A stretch of 64,000 bases of DNA from Platanthera guangdongensis (GCA_039583875.1 CM077157.1:75578346-75642345); one strand, 5' to 3'. Numbered from the stretch's first letter, positions 10,944-22,777 are shown. Translations and numbers: made by a program. Notes: generated by a model from the sequence alone, not told the origin.

Positions 10944-12790
10944 GGAAGCAAATACAATAAACCAAAAAGCAGCAATGGACTAATCACAGCACATTCACAG
11001 AGCAAGGCCGGAAAATAAAAGGAAAAAAGAAAGCAACCAGATGACACAAGAATTTTATAGTGGTTCCCCAAATCTGGGTAGTCCACTCTTCTACCACCCG
11101 GGTAGAAATCCACTGCAGGAAGGGGTTGATCAGGTGTCCTAGCACCAATGGGGTTTTGATCAGGTTCCCAAAAATTAAACCCTCAAGTCTTTTGGTGGGA
11201 GACTTGCAACCAGAATAATTTTGAAGGGAATTAAAACCCTGTACAGAGGTGGAGTGAGAGGGTGATGAGGTCTTCTCTTTCTCAAGTCAAATGAGAAGAC
11301 TTGTGGAATGTTGTTTAGCAGCTTTGCTCCCCCTGAGATGGAGAATGGATCAGGAAGAATGCTGGAGCACTGCTTCAGGGTGATAGGTCTTCAAAGACCT
11401 AGAATTCCAGGTCTAGAGAAACTCTTCAGGGACTTCTTGTAACTGATATGAAGGTGTTGTTTTTGAAGTTATCCTGAGTAAAAGCAGATGAAGAAGACTC
11501 TTGATATTGATGTAATGTTCTTCTTCTTCTAGATCAATTTCTCTCTGGGCCAAGAATGAATTCTTTTTCTTGTGCTGTCTGAATCACTATCTATCTTTTT
11601 CTTGTTATTGTATATTGTGTATCTCTATATTACTGACTATTTCTGTATATATCTGTCTGTCATAGAAAAACATTCGAATTTTGAATATCGAGCAGTAATG
11701 ACAGACGGCCTGGAAAGGAAGCAGCAATTAATTATTTCCGCAATTGTTTTCATGGGAAAAAGGCATGTAATAATCCAGAATTAACTGCGCATCCTAACGG
11801 TAGTATTCTGTGAAGAACTGCCATTAATTGTCCAGGAATCAGCGCCATGGAATGAGACGGGAACGGAAGAAGACCTAGTTTAGAATCGTCGACCGAAGAA
11901 CATAATTCGTCGAGTTGAGTTAAGAGTTCGTCGAGCTAAGCAAAGTTCGTCGAGCTGAGCTGAGTTCGTCGAGCTGAGCTGAGTTTGTCGAGCTGATAGT
12001 CTTCATTTGTTGAATAGACAATCTTCAATATCAGACAAACATTATTCGTTGAGCAGAGAACCGAATTCGTCGAGCTGAGAATCAAATTCGTCGACCTGAG
12101 AAAAGTTCTGGACTTGGACGAAATACTCTGCATCTGCTGAAATGCTGTGTCGACACAAAATGGTGTCGACAGATTGATCTAGGTGTCGACAGATTGATCT
12201 TGGTGTCGACAGATTGATCTTGGTGTCGACACAAATCCTCTGGTGTCGACATAAGCTGGTGTCGACTGAAATCCTGGTGTCGACACAAATCGCCTGGTGT
12301 TGACACAAACCCTAAGTGTCGACACAGATTCTCTGAGTACACAAATTGTCGAGTAGAGATCAGCATTCGTCGACATGAGAAGTTGTGAACTTGAGGTCCA
12401 AGTTCGTCGAGCTCAGAATATAATTTGTCGACCGAAGCATGAAGCTGGACTTAGAGAAATTTGAAGTAGTCCTGAGAATGCTTGAGGTAGAATCCGATGT
12501 TCGTCGAGCAAAAAACGAAGTTCGTCGAGCTCAGCACTTCGAATTGTCTCACGATCGTCGAGCGCAGAACTTCCTTCGTCGAGCTGAGTTCGACGAACGT
12601 CGAACTCTTTTTACTTGGTCTGAAAAACTGATAGATCTGGAGTTCCTGATGGTCTTGAAGAAGGCTGGTTCATCCGAGGTTGAGATAGAGGACTGTCCTA
12701 GACGCTAAGACAAAAACTTGACCCAAACTATACATGATGGGTCACATCCTAAGTCAGTGAACCTAGCCCAAATCTACTAGGGATCCAACA
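10805..12790 (-). repeat. 5' LTR of Copia A (1986 bp)
   Basis: The partner of 30-2007 with the same order of elements: palindrome array 12607 to 11886, TATA-like site near 11650, GGGGAACCACTATAAA near 11069-11054, GT microsatellite 10897-10941, C-rich tract and terminal CA. It is followed by the primer binding site. Confidence 0.93.
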
Positions 12791-12795
12791 GACAC

Positions 12796-13801
12796 CATTT
12801 GGGTGTTCGTAGATCGGCTAATGAAGGTGTCACATTTCATTCCGCATAGGAAAGATGATCCCGTGGAGAAGTTGGCAAAACTATATGTGGATAATATAGT
12901 ACGGCTTCACGGTGTGCCCCGCAGCATCGTGAGTGACGGAGATGGGCAGTTCACGTCCAATGATTGGAGGCTAGTGCAGCAAATGTTGGGAACAAAGTTG
13001 AAATTCATCACAGCCTTCCATCCGCAAACAGATGGGTAGACCGAGAGGGTCAATAGAACTATGGAAGACATGCTTCGTATGTGTGTCTTGGATTTTGGAA
13101 AGCAATGGGAAGACCATCTTTATTTGTTGGAGTTCGCATACAATAATAGCTACCAAGCGATTATTAAAATGGCGCCCTTCGAGACCTTATATGGTAGAAA
13201 ATGTCGCACGCTGTTGTCTTGGCTAGAAACGGGTGAGTCAAAGTTGTATAAGCGATTAGAAGTGGAGGATGCTACTTCGTTGGTGCGTACCATTCGGGAG
13301 AGGTTGCTTATCGCTCAGGACCGACAAGAGAAGTACTATAATACCAAGCACAGGAACGTGGAGTTCGCTGTGGGCGACTATGTGTACTTAAAGATCAAGC
13401 CATTCAAGGGTGTCTCACGAGTGCGGCGATTGAAAAAGCTAAGCCCGAGGTACCTTGGGTCGTTTGAGGTTTTGGAGCGGGTTGGCGAAGCAGCCTATCG
13501 GTTGAAGCTCTCAGTGGAGCTAAGTGGTTTGCATGATGTATTCCATATTTCGGAGCTACGGAAGGCGGTGCAAGAGCCTTCGCAAGTGATCGCGGTTGAT
13601 CAAGTGCCGGTGGATAGTGGGCTAACGACAAAAGTCAAGCCCGTGTGGATTGAGGACTCGGAGGTCAAGCGACTACGCAATAAAGAGATCAGGATGGTCA
13701 AGGTCCGATGGGACAATTGCGGTCGAGAGGAGCTCCCTTGGGAGCGAGAGCAGACTATGCTTGACGAGTATCCGGAGTTGTTCCGCTCAGATACAATTTA
13801 A
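12796..13801 (+). pseudogene. pol: G1 pol, integrase C-terminal half (broken)
   Basis: This is the end of a Gypsy polyprotein that would join target DNA to the cDNA copy. The frame begins at base 1, is interrupted by Copia A, and resumes here with VDRLMKVSHF. The second acidic residue of the integrase triad is in VSDGDGQFTS and the catalytic Glu is in TERVNR, but an in-frame TAG at 13037-13039 sits just before it; G2 has Gln there, so CAG became TAG. A GPY-like segment (SPRYLGSFEVLERVG) and a chromodomain-like tail (MVKVRWDNCGREELPWERE) follow, as in Del/Tekay chromoviruses. It ends at 13801, shortly before the polypurine tract. It is not functional as one protein because of the insertion and the stop. 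Confidence 0.88.
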
Positions 13802-13851
13802 TTTTGTACATGTGTTTCCTTTATATATAATTTCGTGGACAAAATTCTTTT

Positions 13852-13864
13852 AAGAGGGGGAGAG
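13852..13864 (+). other. Polypurine tract of G1
   Basis: AAGAGGGGGAGAG directly precedes the LTR start. G2 has the same tract on the minus strand at about 61824-61838. It would prime plus-strand DNA synthesis. Confidence 0.8.
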
Positions 13865-13865
13865 T

Positions 13866-16156
13866 TATAACGCCCCAAAACTCAATAGAGCGATGGGGGA
13901 TGTTTTGGGGCAGATTTGGAATCTGGTAGTAGGCACACGGCCTGTGATACGGGCGTGTCCCAGGGCGTGTCAGGCTAGAGTCGACGATTTGGTCGAGAGG
14001 TCGACGATTTTGGAGTCGACAATCGTCGAGCAGAGAACACGGCCTGAGACACGGGCGTGTCTCAGGGCGTGTCGAGCCCGTGTCGACGATCGGCCCAGGG
14101 TGTCGACGAATTTCGCTCGACGAAGTGTCGAGACAGGGCACACGGCCTGAGACGCGGGCGTGTCTCAGTGCGTGTCGAGCACGTGTCGATTATCGGCCAG
14201 GGAAGTCGATGATTTTCGCTCGACGAAGTGTCGAGACAAGGCACACGGCCTAGGACACGGGCGTGTCCAAGGCCGTGTCAGGCAGTCGACGAACTTCGCT
14301 CGAAGAAGTGTCGAGACCGTGAACACGGCCTAGAGCCCAGGCGTGTTCGAGTAGACACGGGCTAGTACATGGGCATGTCCAATACCCGTGTGAGTCTCGG
14401 GTTGTTTTTGGGCTATGTGGATGGAGGCACACGGCCGACCACACGGCCATGTCAATTGGAACACGGGCGTGTCAGGTCGAACACGGGCGTGTTGGATGCC
14501 CGTGTGTTGTTCCAGGTGCGTCTATTTTCACAGCGAATGGGGGACACGGCCCTGGAAACGGGCGTGTGCCAGGCCGTGTTCGGTCCAGATTGTACATTTC
14601 AGGCCCGAATCAAGACCGTTCGTTTCTTTAATTTGGGATCCAATGGCTGGGGGTTGTTCCTGATGGGATATACCTGGGATTGGACCTTTGAAACCCTCAC
14701 TTTTACTTGAGTGGTTCTCTTTCTAAGGCAAGAGAGAGAGGATAGCAAAGGAAGAAGAAGGAGCTTAGATCCGGCCATTGGAGGAGCTTCGAAGCTCCAA
14801 ATCACAAGCCGACTTCGGATCTACGGAGGCAAATAGAGTGCGGTACTTTTCATCTGCTTACATTCTCATGGCTCCGAGAAAGAACGCTAGGGTAACGATT
14901 CTCTTCTTGAGCATGTGAAGCTCTCCTTCTTTGCATAGGAAGCCCGCTCTCGCGAGTTTGCGGTGAGTTGGAGGCGTTCCTTCATGTAGATATGTAAAGT
15001 CCCCATTGTTTAGAGTCTGTATTCGAGAACGGACATAGGCATGATGTGTAAAGCCTACCCGGACATGTTGGTCCGGATCGGTGATGTTGCATTGCATAAA
15101 TGCCGGAGAAGACTCCGTGCGATTGTTTTTTTTTTTGGTTTTCTGCGTGGTAGATTACAATAGAGAGTCTTGGGGATTAACCCAAAGGTGCACGCAGAAA
15201 ACTAGGCGGATGCTTGATCTTGCCAACTTGGTGGCCTGAGAGCCAACTTGAACATAACCAGGTTATGTGAATTGTGATGGAAACGGGACTCGAGAGAAGT
15301 TTGACGTGCGCATATGATTTAAATTACCGCTGCGATGTGAGTACGGGTTAGATGCAACCGTACCCGTTCTATGTTGTTCGGGTTAAAGAGACCTAAGGTT
15401 ACGTGGCACTTGCCATTGGCATAGATGAGGGTCTTCGGCGGTCTATGGTTTTAATTACCATGACCCATGCCGGGAAGACAAATTGCTCATTATTCGGCCA
15501 TCCAAAGGGACGGTGGTTAGTCGACAGACTTAGACTGTGTTCACCGAGAATTTGCCCTAAGTGTACGGGGTGTGTGGCCGTGTGAGCCTACGCCTGTGAT
15601 GAAATGAATATTTATACACTGCTCGCATATGCTAATAAAATGCAGCGAAAGAGCATCGCCGCCCCGAGTTGGGGGCGGGATCATTATAATTTGGTCAGCA
15701 TTGCTGACCGTTGCCTTTTGTTTGCCACCGTGTGGTGGTTTTGTTGCTTGAAGGTGCTGCTGGACCAAGCGGTCAATAGCGGGCTAAAGCCCAAATTGCG
15801 AAGTCGGCCCTCGAAGGCCTAATTGGAGTGTTTACTTGCTTTCACTCATGTATGACCGGCCTGCGTGCCATGGTTTGTAAATCATGTAATTTGAAGTAAA
15901 CCGTCTGTAAGGCCTTAAAGCCAGTACTGGTGTATGTACTACATTCCAATTTGGTTTATTAGTGGACATTCGTGCTCTTTGTGCTGGGTTCTTTATTACA
16001 ACTTATAAAACTGCTTCCGCTAGAATGCTCTGTGTAGGACGTTGGATTGGTCGGATGGTTTCCATTGAGTAACCACCCGATCTGTCTGTAGTATATGGCA
16101 TCGGGCCCCGGCCGGACCTACTGCTATATGTTATGCGACGGATAGGGGGTGTTACA
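13866..16156 (+). repeat. 3' LTR of Gypsy G1 (about 2.29 kb)
   Basis: It starts TATAACGCCCC (G2 has TGTAACGCCCC, so the terminal TG has mutated) and ends GGGGGTGTTACA. The matching LTR of G2 is 59513-61823 in reverse orientation. The first third holds an array of GACACG hairpins mixed with TCGACGA and GTGTCGA motifs. A TATA-like ATTTATA lies near 15608; G2 has TATATATATA at the equivalent place. I see no reading frame of interest in this stretch. Confidence 0.88.
13930..14585 (+). repeat. Hairpin/palindrome array in G1 LTR
   Basis: Repeated units of the form ACACGGCC - stem - ACACGGGCGTGT - stem - GGCGTGT alternate with TCGTCGA, TCGACGA and GTGTCGAG motifs. The unit at 14043-14066 has perfect 11-bp arms, CCTGAGACACG and CGTGTCTCAGG, around GG. 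The unit near 14242-14277 has about 17-bp arms with one mismatch. Arm sequence varies between units while complementarity is largely kept. Confidence 0.85.
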
Positions 16157-17103
16157 GACTAGGTATTGTCTTCTTTTGATTATAACTCTGATTCATTCAA
16201 ATCTGAATTTAAAATCATGTGCATAAATCTAATAAATTCAAAAAACGAAATTAAGACATTTCGGGAAAAACTAGGAAACCAAGAAAATGTTATTTCTGAA
16301 AATAATAGATTAAAGGATGAATTAAATTTGGCTAATGAACAGATTATCCTGTTAAAGAATGAGTTATATGAGGCTAAACAACTTGAGGAAACTCTCAATG
16401 GGAGAAGCCTCAAGCTGATGGACATTACAAGCAATGTCAATGCCAGACTAAATGGCAAGCTGGGCTTTGGTGCTTCATCAAGTTTGCCCCCCCCCCCATT
16501 CTGAAGAAGAATATTTTGACAATCCCCATCAAATTTGTTTCAGCTAAGGGGAAAGAAACAATAAACCATAAACAAACCATAGAAGAAATTCCCAAATCTA
16601 AAGGTCAAAATTACAAAAATCAGAAAACCTTTGGTAAAAATAAAGTTCAACAGATTTCGTCGAACTTAGATCGATGAAACATGAACAGTTCGTTGAACTC
16701 TAGTCGACAAACTCTGAACGCAAACTTTAGCTATAGTTATTCGTCTAACTGCGATCGACGAACTTTGTATGGTTCGTCAAGCAGAGATCGACGAACGTGG
16801 GGCACAGAAAATGACTATGGTCATTCTCTGGGCAGAGATCGACGATCTCATTCCAATTTGTCAAACTCTGGTTGATGAACACACAACATTTCGTCGAACA
16901 CAGAAAGACTTAACAAAAATTGTAATCATAACACCAACCCTAAACAAACTAAGAAATCGTTTAATCCATTAGCTGACTGGATAATTCCACTAAGAAGATA
17001 TCATCCATTAGGGTACAAATCTCAACCAAAATATTCTGTGATATCCAGTTTTTCATATTAACAAAATAAAGGACCCAAGGTAATCTGGGTGAAGAATAAC
17101 TAA
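16157..17103 (+). pseudogene. gag: gag C-terminal part of Copia A-prime
   Basis: It starts exactly at the G1 border in the A-type sequence VLSSFDYNSDSFKSEF, preceded by a TAG where A has Gln. A predicted coiled coil (LINSKNEIKTFREKLGNQ) follows to about 16480. A C10 tract at about 16489-16498 moves the frame by +1, as the C7 tract does in A. The rest (FVSAKGKE...) reads through the palindrome array with DRRT-type peptides and several stops, ending KVIWVKNN then TAA 17101-17103. The zinc knuckle would lie in the missing 5' part. Confidence 0.8.
16650..16895 (+). repeat. Palindrome array inside gag of A-prime
   Basis: TTCGTCGA/TCGACGAA pairs, several decayed by C-to-T or G-to-A changes (TCGATGAA, TCGACAAA). 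They are positional equivalents of 8745-8975 in A. Confidence 0.82.
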
Positions 17104-17112
17104 CTGCTTTCA

Positions 17113-20100
17113 TTGCAGGTAAAGGGCTACCCAGTGAATAATCAAACATGGTACCTGGACAGTGGATGCTCCAAACACATGACTGGCAGCAAGGACAATT
17201 TAATCAACTACAAGTCCAAGCTGAGACCAAAGGTAATCTTTGGTGATTCAAAATGTGGCCAGTCAAAAGGCTATGGAGAAGTGAAAATTGGAGCTGTCAC
17301 CTTCAAGAAAGTGACATATGTCAGAGGACTTAAACATAACCTCATCTCCATAAGTCAATTATGTGATGAAGCTTATCAGGTACACTTTAACTTAACCTCC
17401 TGCACAATCTCTATTTAAGAAAAAAAAATTGTTTTAATTGGAAATAGACAAGGCAACATCTACTTAGTTAATTTGTACTCTGCCAATTCAGATATCTGCC
17501 TACTCAACATAGTTAGTACTCAGAATGAATTATGGCATAAAAGGCTAGGTCATGTTAATATGAAAAATATTGCTAGGCTATCAAAATACAATCTTGTGAG
17601 AGGCTTACCTTCTAGCCTCTATAAGAAGGAAGGCCTTTGCAGGGCTTGTTAACTATGCAAGAAAACTAAAACTAGTTTTAAGTTAGTTAATAAAAGTGAT
17701 TCACCTAGGATTTTGTATTTGCTACACATGGATCTCTTTGGACCCATTGTTGTGCAAAACCTAGGAGGGAAATCCTACAATTTAGTTATTGTAGATGACT
17801 TCTCAAGGTTCACTTGGGTGTTCTTTCTGAGATCTAAGTCAGATACCTTTAAAGTTCTTACAGATTTTCTCAGGACCATACAGATTGAGTACTCTACTCA
17901 TATTGCATTGATCAGAAGTGATCATGGTACAGAGTTTGAGACTCTTCTTATGCATGAGTTCTGTGAGAAGGAAGGTATCAGGCACTGCTTCTCAGCTCCT
18001 AGAACTCCCCAACAAAATGGGGTAACTGAAGTTGTAGGTACTTTACTTGCAGATGCTTACATGCCCCAATACTTTTGGGCAGAGGCTGTAAGCACAGCAA
18101 ATTATGTCCTGAATAGAAGTTTAATACATAAACTAAAGAATAGGACTCCCTATGAATTAATTAAACGGAAGAAACCTAAAATCACTTATTTTAAAGTATT
18201 TGGTTGTATATGCTATATACATAATAACAACAAAAAATATATTAGAAAGTTTGAAGCTAAGGCTGAAGAGGGAATTTTTTTAGGATATTCCCAAATAAGC
18301 AAAGCTTATAAGGTATTCAATAAATCATCTTTAAAAATTGAAGTGTCTATTCATGTTACTTTTGATGAGGCTAATATGTCTTGCAAGGAGAAAGAGATTT
18401 CTACCAGCAACCCTTTGCAGGTACCTCACTTGTGTGAGAACTTGGATGTACTAAGCCTCACCCAAGAGGCTCAAACACATCCTTATCCATAAGTTAATGA
18501 AGAAAGTGAAGAAGAAAGCACTGAGGAAGTTGAACCTCATCCAACAACGAAAATAATTCCACAAGAGGAATTAATTCAAAATGTTATTACTGAAACAACT
18601 CCACCAAATGATCTTGTCACACTAAGGGATCACCATAGATCTCAAGTGATTGGAGACATATCAGCAGGTGTACAGACAAGGCATCAACTCAACCAAGATT
18701 TGATGCATGTCTGTTTTCTCTCTCAGGTTGAACCTCAATCTATACATTATGCTGAGCTGGATCCCCACTGGATCATTGCTATGAAAGAGGAACTAAATCA
18801 ATTTGAGAGATGCAGAGTTTGAGAATTGGTTCCAAGACACCAAGACTACCCAGTCATTGGAACCAAATGGGTATATAGAAATAAACTAGATGCCCAAGGT
18901 ACAATTGTGAGGAACAAGTCTAGGCTTGTTGCTCAAGGATACACGTAAGAAGAAGGCATAGATTATGATCAAAACTTTACACCAGTTGCAAGGTTAGAGG
19001 CCATCAGAATTTTTCTGGCCTATGCTGCCTTCAAGAAATTCAAGGTGTATCAGATGGATGTGAAGAGTGCATTTTTGAATGAAGTACTTAAAAAAGAGGT
19101 TTATGTTAAACAACCTTCAGGTTTTGTCTCTCCAACTCATCATTATCATGTATTTAAATTGCATAAAGCTCTTTATGGTTTAAAGAAAGCTCCAAGAGCT
19201 TGGTATAAGAGCCTAGCTAGCTTTTTGATAGATCATAAATTCATTAGAGGCATAGTAGATAAAACCTTATTCACTAGACATCATAAGGATCAAACCTTGT
19301 TAGTACAAATATATGTGGATGACATCATATTTGGGTCTACTGACTTCAAATTATGCAAGAGGTTTTCTGACCTCATGCATTCTAAATTTAAAATGAGTAG
19401 CATGGGTGAGCTCTCCTACTTCGTTGGTCTCCAAGCGTAGAAGCTCCCTGATGGCATCTTCATCTCCCAAGCTAAATATGCTAAAGAGCTTATAAAGAAG
19501 TTTGGGATGGCAGATGTTTCAGCAAAGAAAACACTCATGGCTACAAATGTTGTAATAGACTTTAATGCACTTGGGAAACCTATGGATCAGAAACTATATG
19601 GGGGCATTGTTGGGTCCCTACTATACCTTACAACAAGCAGACCTGATTATGTTTGCCACATGCCTTTGTGGTAGGTTCCAGGTGAACCTTAAAGAATCTC
19701 ACCTAATTTTCTTAAAAAGAATTTTGAGATATATAAAGATTTGTCCTAGTATAGACTTATGGTATCCCACTGAGTCAGAATTTGATTTAACTGGATATTC
19801 AGATGCTGACTATGCTGGATGCAGGTAGATAGAAAAAGTACTTCAGGAACTTGCCATTTCCTAGGTATGAGATTAGTGTCTTGGTTCTGTAAGAAACAAT
19901 CCTCTGTGTCCACTTCAACTACTGAAGCAGAATACATTGCAGCTAGCAGTTGCCGTTCACAGATGTTGTGGATTCAGAATAAACTACTGGACTATGGTCT
20001 CAACATAAATAATTCAACTCTATTATATGATAACACAAGTGCTATAGCCATAGCACAAAATCCAGTCCATCACAGTAGGACTAAGCATATAGATATTAGG

Positions 20101-20262
20101 CATCATTTCATTAGAGAATGTGTAGACAAAAACAAAATTAAACTTGTCTATATCTACACTGATTTACAAAGAGCTGATATATTCACCAAACCTCTGGATG
20201 AGAGAAATCACTTGTTCTTTATAAATCATCTTGGAATGATCAATGAAGAAGACTTAGTTTAG
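17113..20262 (+). pseudogene. pol: pol of Copia A-prime (broken)
   Basis: It opens after TAACTGCTTTCATTGCAG with protease NQTWYLDSGCSKHMTG, then the integrase zinc finger, the core (DLFGP, RSDHGTEFE, TPQQNGV), RT ([19 protein letters not shown] near 19312) and RNase H (YSDADYAGC, EAEYIAASSC), ending LGMINEEDLV, TAG 20260-20262. Breaks: TAA near 17416, TAA near 17650, a short deletion after QQNGVTE that removes the KNRTLIEA segment following the catalytic Glu, TAA near 18490, TGA near 18820, TAA near 18947, TAG near 19438 and shifts near 19640 and 19825. The gene order matches A exactly. Confidence 0.88.
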
Positions 20263-20274
20263 TTTCTGTCTGCA

Positions 20275-20535
20275 CTCGACGAATCTGCCAAAGTTCATCA
20301 AACGGAGCTCGATGAACTAGGGAAAGATCTTGAGATATTCGTCGAACGGAGGTCGATGAACTCTCTGTGAGTGAAGTTATGTTCGTCAAACAGAGATCGA
20401 CGAAGCTGCTTCAGAAAACTTTTGTCGAACGGAGCTCGACGAAATGTGTTCAAATCTTCAGACTGAGCTCGATGAATTATTTAACTATCAATTATTTCGT
20501 CGATCTCAAGTCGAAGAATTTCTTAATTTTTCGTG
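20275..20535 (+). repeat. Palindrome array between pol and ORF3 of A-prime
   Basis: Paired TTCGTCGAAC / GTTCGACGAA-type blocks, partly decayed to TTCATC or TCGATGAA, in the same spacer as 5088-5315 of A. Confidence 0.82.
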
Positions 20536-20653
20536 GAACGGAGTTTGTCGATTCATATTCTGGAAAATCTTATATCTAGGTTTTCTTCGACCTCCGTCCC
20601 GCGCTTTCAGTTCCTTTGCACTTGATCATCATTTTTCTCTTGGAGGTACTCTA

Positions 20654-21924
20654 ATGGTGATTCCAGCAGGAACTCTTGCAGCAATGTAATTTGACACGGG
20701 CTTTGATGTCGATTTCGATTCCTTCCAGCATTCTGACCCCGTCTTTCTGGAAATCCTACAACTTCTTGAAGACCAGCAATTGAAAACTCTGCTATCCACA
20801 AGGATCAAAATCTTTGGAATAGAAATCAGGGAATGGGTATATACTTCCTCTACAACAGATGACAACACACTGACTGGAACTATAGCGGGTAATTCTATTT
20901 CCCTCATCCCCGCTGTTTTAACAGAAATTTTCGGGTTAAGTAGTGGTGAAGAAGAATTGGAAGTTGATACTGAGGAATATGATAAAATGCTGAGTCTCAT
21001 AGGTTACACTGGAGAAAACCCTAACAAATTGCTGAAGAAACATTTGTCTGCCGAGTTCGAATTTCTCGCAGACATTGTGGGAAAAGTGCTGCTAGGAAAG
21101 CACACTGCACATGACTACATAACCATGCACCAATTCCTGGTTATGTGTGTTGTGGTCAATAAGAATCAAGTCAACTGGGCTCAGATCCGGTTTGATCTGA
21201 TAAAGAAAAAGTGTAATAAAAAGGAAGTCAATTTTGGAAGGATCCTAGGGATCTTCCTAAAAGAGAAGGTTGCTGAATCACTGGTCTCTCAGACCATATT
21301 CATAAATGCCAGTAAGAGGCTAACTTGTGCTCTTTTTGGCAAGTGGGAGAGGACCATCACAAAGCCTTTCAAGGCTTCCTCTTCCACCAGAGCTTCTGAA
21401 AGTACAAGAGTTGATCCAGCCACTTCCCACCCTTCTGAAGAGATCCCCCCTATACCTCCATCCTCTTCCACCATCCCTTCTCTCCAACAAACACAACAAC
21501 AACCACAAGAACAACTACAACACCAACCATAACAACCTGTTCACATTCCTCCTCCAGCTACATCTCCTGCAACTTCTCCACCTATAGATCTTACTGACAT
21601 CCCCTCTTCCCCACCTCAGGAATCTCAACAACCTTCTCCCTCTCAATCACCACAACCAACCCCACCTTAGTCCCCCCATGATACACACATTTCATCACCA
21701 CCTTCATCTCATTTACCACACCATCTAGACAACATCCCATTCTTTAATCTACCTACTTCCCCTCCTCATACTTCCTCTCTTCTAGATGTCCACATGCAAG
21801 ATGTTATCCCTCATACTCCACCATCAACTTCCATTCCTCCATCTGTTTCCACTCAAACACCTTCCATTCCACCATCTGCAAATCTACCCTTGGAACCCTC
21901 CACCATTTCATCTCTTATTGCACT
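20654..21924 (+). pseudogene. ORF3 of Copia A-prime, N-terminal part
   Basis: ATG 20654 opens MVIPAGTLAAM, aligned with A ORF3. TAA at 20687-20689 replaces the Lys codon of A. The same frame continues with the globular domain (LIPAVLTEIFGL, LADIVGKVLLGKHTAHDYIT, FGRILGIFLKEKV) and INASKRLTCALFGKWERT. A long Pro/Ser/Gln-rich linker follows, crossed by TAA near 21530 and TAG near 21668. Copia D truncates it at 21924, so the C-terminus is missing. The globular domain is better conserved between A and A-prime than the linker. Confidence 0.82.
21920..21924. repeat. Probable left target duplication GCACT of Copia D
   Basis: GCACT directly precedes the LTR end TGAAAGATAATAG of D. The right partner would lie beyond the window, so it cannot be confirmed. 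Confidence 0.45.
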
Positions 21925-22670
21925 TGAAAGATAATAGTTGACAACCTAAATCACCTAGAGGGGGGTGAATAGGTGAGTTGTGCATCTTTTTGCGGAATAA
22001 AAAAAATCTCAACCAAAGCACAGAACTATCTACCAAACAAGCAAACACAGACAAGGCAAAATTTATAGTGGTTCCCCAACCTTAGGTACATCCACTTTCC
22101 CTCACCGATCTAGCAATATACTAGACTCGGCTACTCCACTATCTCGGATTGGAAAACAATCCTACCCTCGGAACAAGGTTCCTACAAACTCGATCCACAA
22201 ACGGATCTACACTAGGAAGACAAAACTTCCTACAATCTCGGAGTTGAACAACCCCTACACTCGGAGAAATCTTCTCCTACAACAATAAAATACAGTAGTA
22301 CAGAAATACAAACAGTAAATATCTGGTTCAGATCTGCAACAGAAATCAGAAAATCCTCCTTCTAGGCGTGTGGCTTTATAAGAATATTGAAGAAGAATTT
22401 CGGCAAGATCAGATCTTAACCTTCTCGACTTTACACGATCGAAAGAGTAGATGAATCGTTGAGCGGAGATCTCAATCTGTAGAGTCTACTTAATCTGAAT
22501 CCTCTGAAAAGAAGAAACCCTAGCCGGTCGGAATTTAGTGATGGCTGCGGCGGCGAGTTTCCGGTTCTTGCAGAGAGAGAGAGGAGACAGAGTTCTTTTG
22601 GAAAGAGACGGCTGCAAAAACTTAGAATAATTTTCTTCTTGAAAACTTAGGGTTTGTCGGTTTGACAGGA

Positions 22671-22680
22671 CCTTTTATAG
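22671..22680 (-). promoter_or_regulatory. Candidate TATA box of D LTR
   Basis: Minus-strand CTATAAAAGG lies downstream of the TACTCGAGTA array once Copia B is removed. Confidence 0.6.
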
Positions 22681-22772
22681 GAGACAAGAAGATTAGACTT
22701 AAATGATTCATAAAGAGAAAGACACGTGGACCAATCACGTCGGAGTTTAAGAATAAGACCGTTAGGTCTGGA

Positions 22773-22777
22773 CTTAA
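22773..22777. repeat. Target-site duplication CTTAA of Copia B
   Basis: CTTAA at 22773-22777 and 44325-44329 brackets the TG...CA ends of Copia B. Confidence 0.95.

Larger units (their letters stand above)
30..12790 (-). mobile_element. Copia A, Sirevirus-like LTR retrotransposon with ORF3 (12.76 kb)
   Basis: A complete element on the minus strand: 5' LTR 10805-12790, PBS, gag, pol in Copia order (PR, INT, RT, RNase H), ORF3, PPT, 3' LTR 30-2007, with a GACAC duplication. The LTRs differ by a few per cent by eye, and gag-pol is broken by several stops and shifts, so this copy is an old, inactive insertion. The Sirevirus assignment is inferred from the 2 kb LTRs, the gene downstream of pol, the PR signature WYLDSGCSKHMTG and the LTR palindromes. 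A-prime and A-double-prime are relatives elsewhere in the window. Confidence 0.93.
1..16156 (+). mobile_element. Gypsy G1, chromovirus-like LTR retrotransposon, 3' part, split by Copia A
   Basis: Bases 1-29 and 12796-13801 encode one Ty3/Gypsy integrase reading frame, interrupted by a complete Copia element with a GACAC duplication. A polypurine tract and a 2.3 kb 3' LTR (13866-16156) follow. The 5' half lies left of the window. At 16157 the sequence switches within one base to the gag of Copia A-prime, so G1 sits inside that element; the 5 bases after the LTR are GACTA, whose left-hand partner is off-window. G2 at the right end of the window is a second, inverted copy of the same family and has a far more intact pol. 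Confidence 0.9.
16157..21924 (+). mobile_element. Copia A-prime, A-family element, internal part
   Basis: Gag C-terminus, pol and ORF3 N-terminus on the plus strand, clearly homologous to Copia A throughout and with palindrome arrays in the same two internal places. Its LTRs and 5' gag lie outside the window. G1 is inserted at the left border and Copia D at the right. Many stops and a small integrase deletion show it is old. It is the outermost element of the nest that I can see. Confidence 0.88.
21925..22777 (-). repeat. Copia D 3' LTR, segment 1 (promoter-proximal to R/U5)
   Basis: On the minus strand this is the downstream part of the LTR. It has CTATAAAAGG (22680-22671), the conserved GGGGAACCACTATAAA (22077-22062) and the TTCACCCCCC tract near its end TCTTTCA. 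It continues at 44330 after Copia B; the joined length is 2007 bp. Confidence 0.85.

Noticed and set aside
17064..17118. Short intron at the A-prime gag/pol junction (AAG|GTAATC to TTGCAG, with CTAAC inside)
   Set aside because: It would be about 39 nt, below the usual plant minimum of roughly 60-70 nt; the equivalents in B and C are even shorter. Only the acceptor-like end is retained as a finding.
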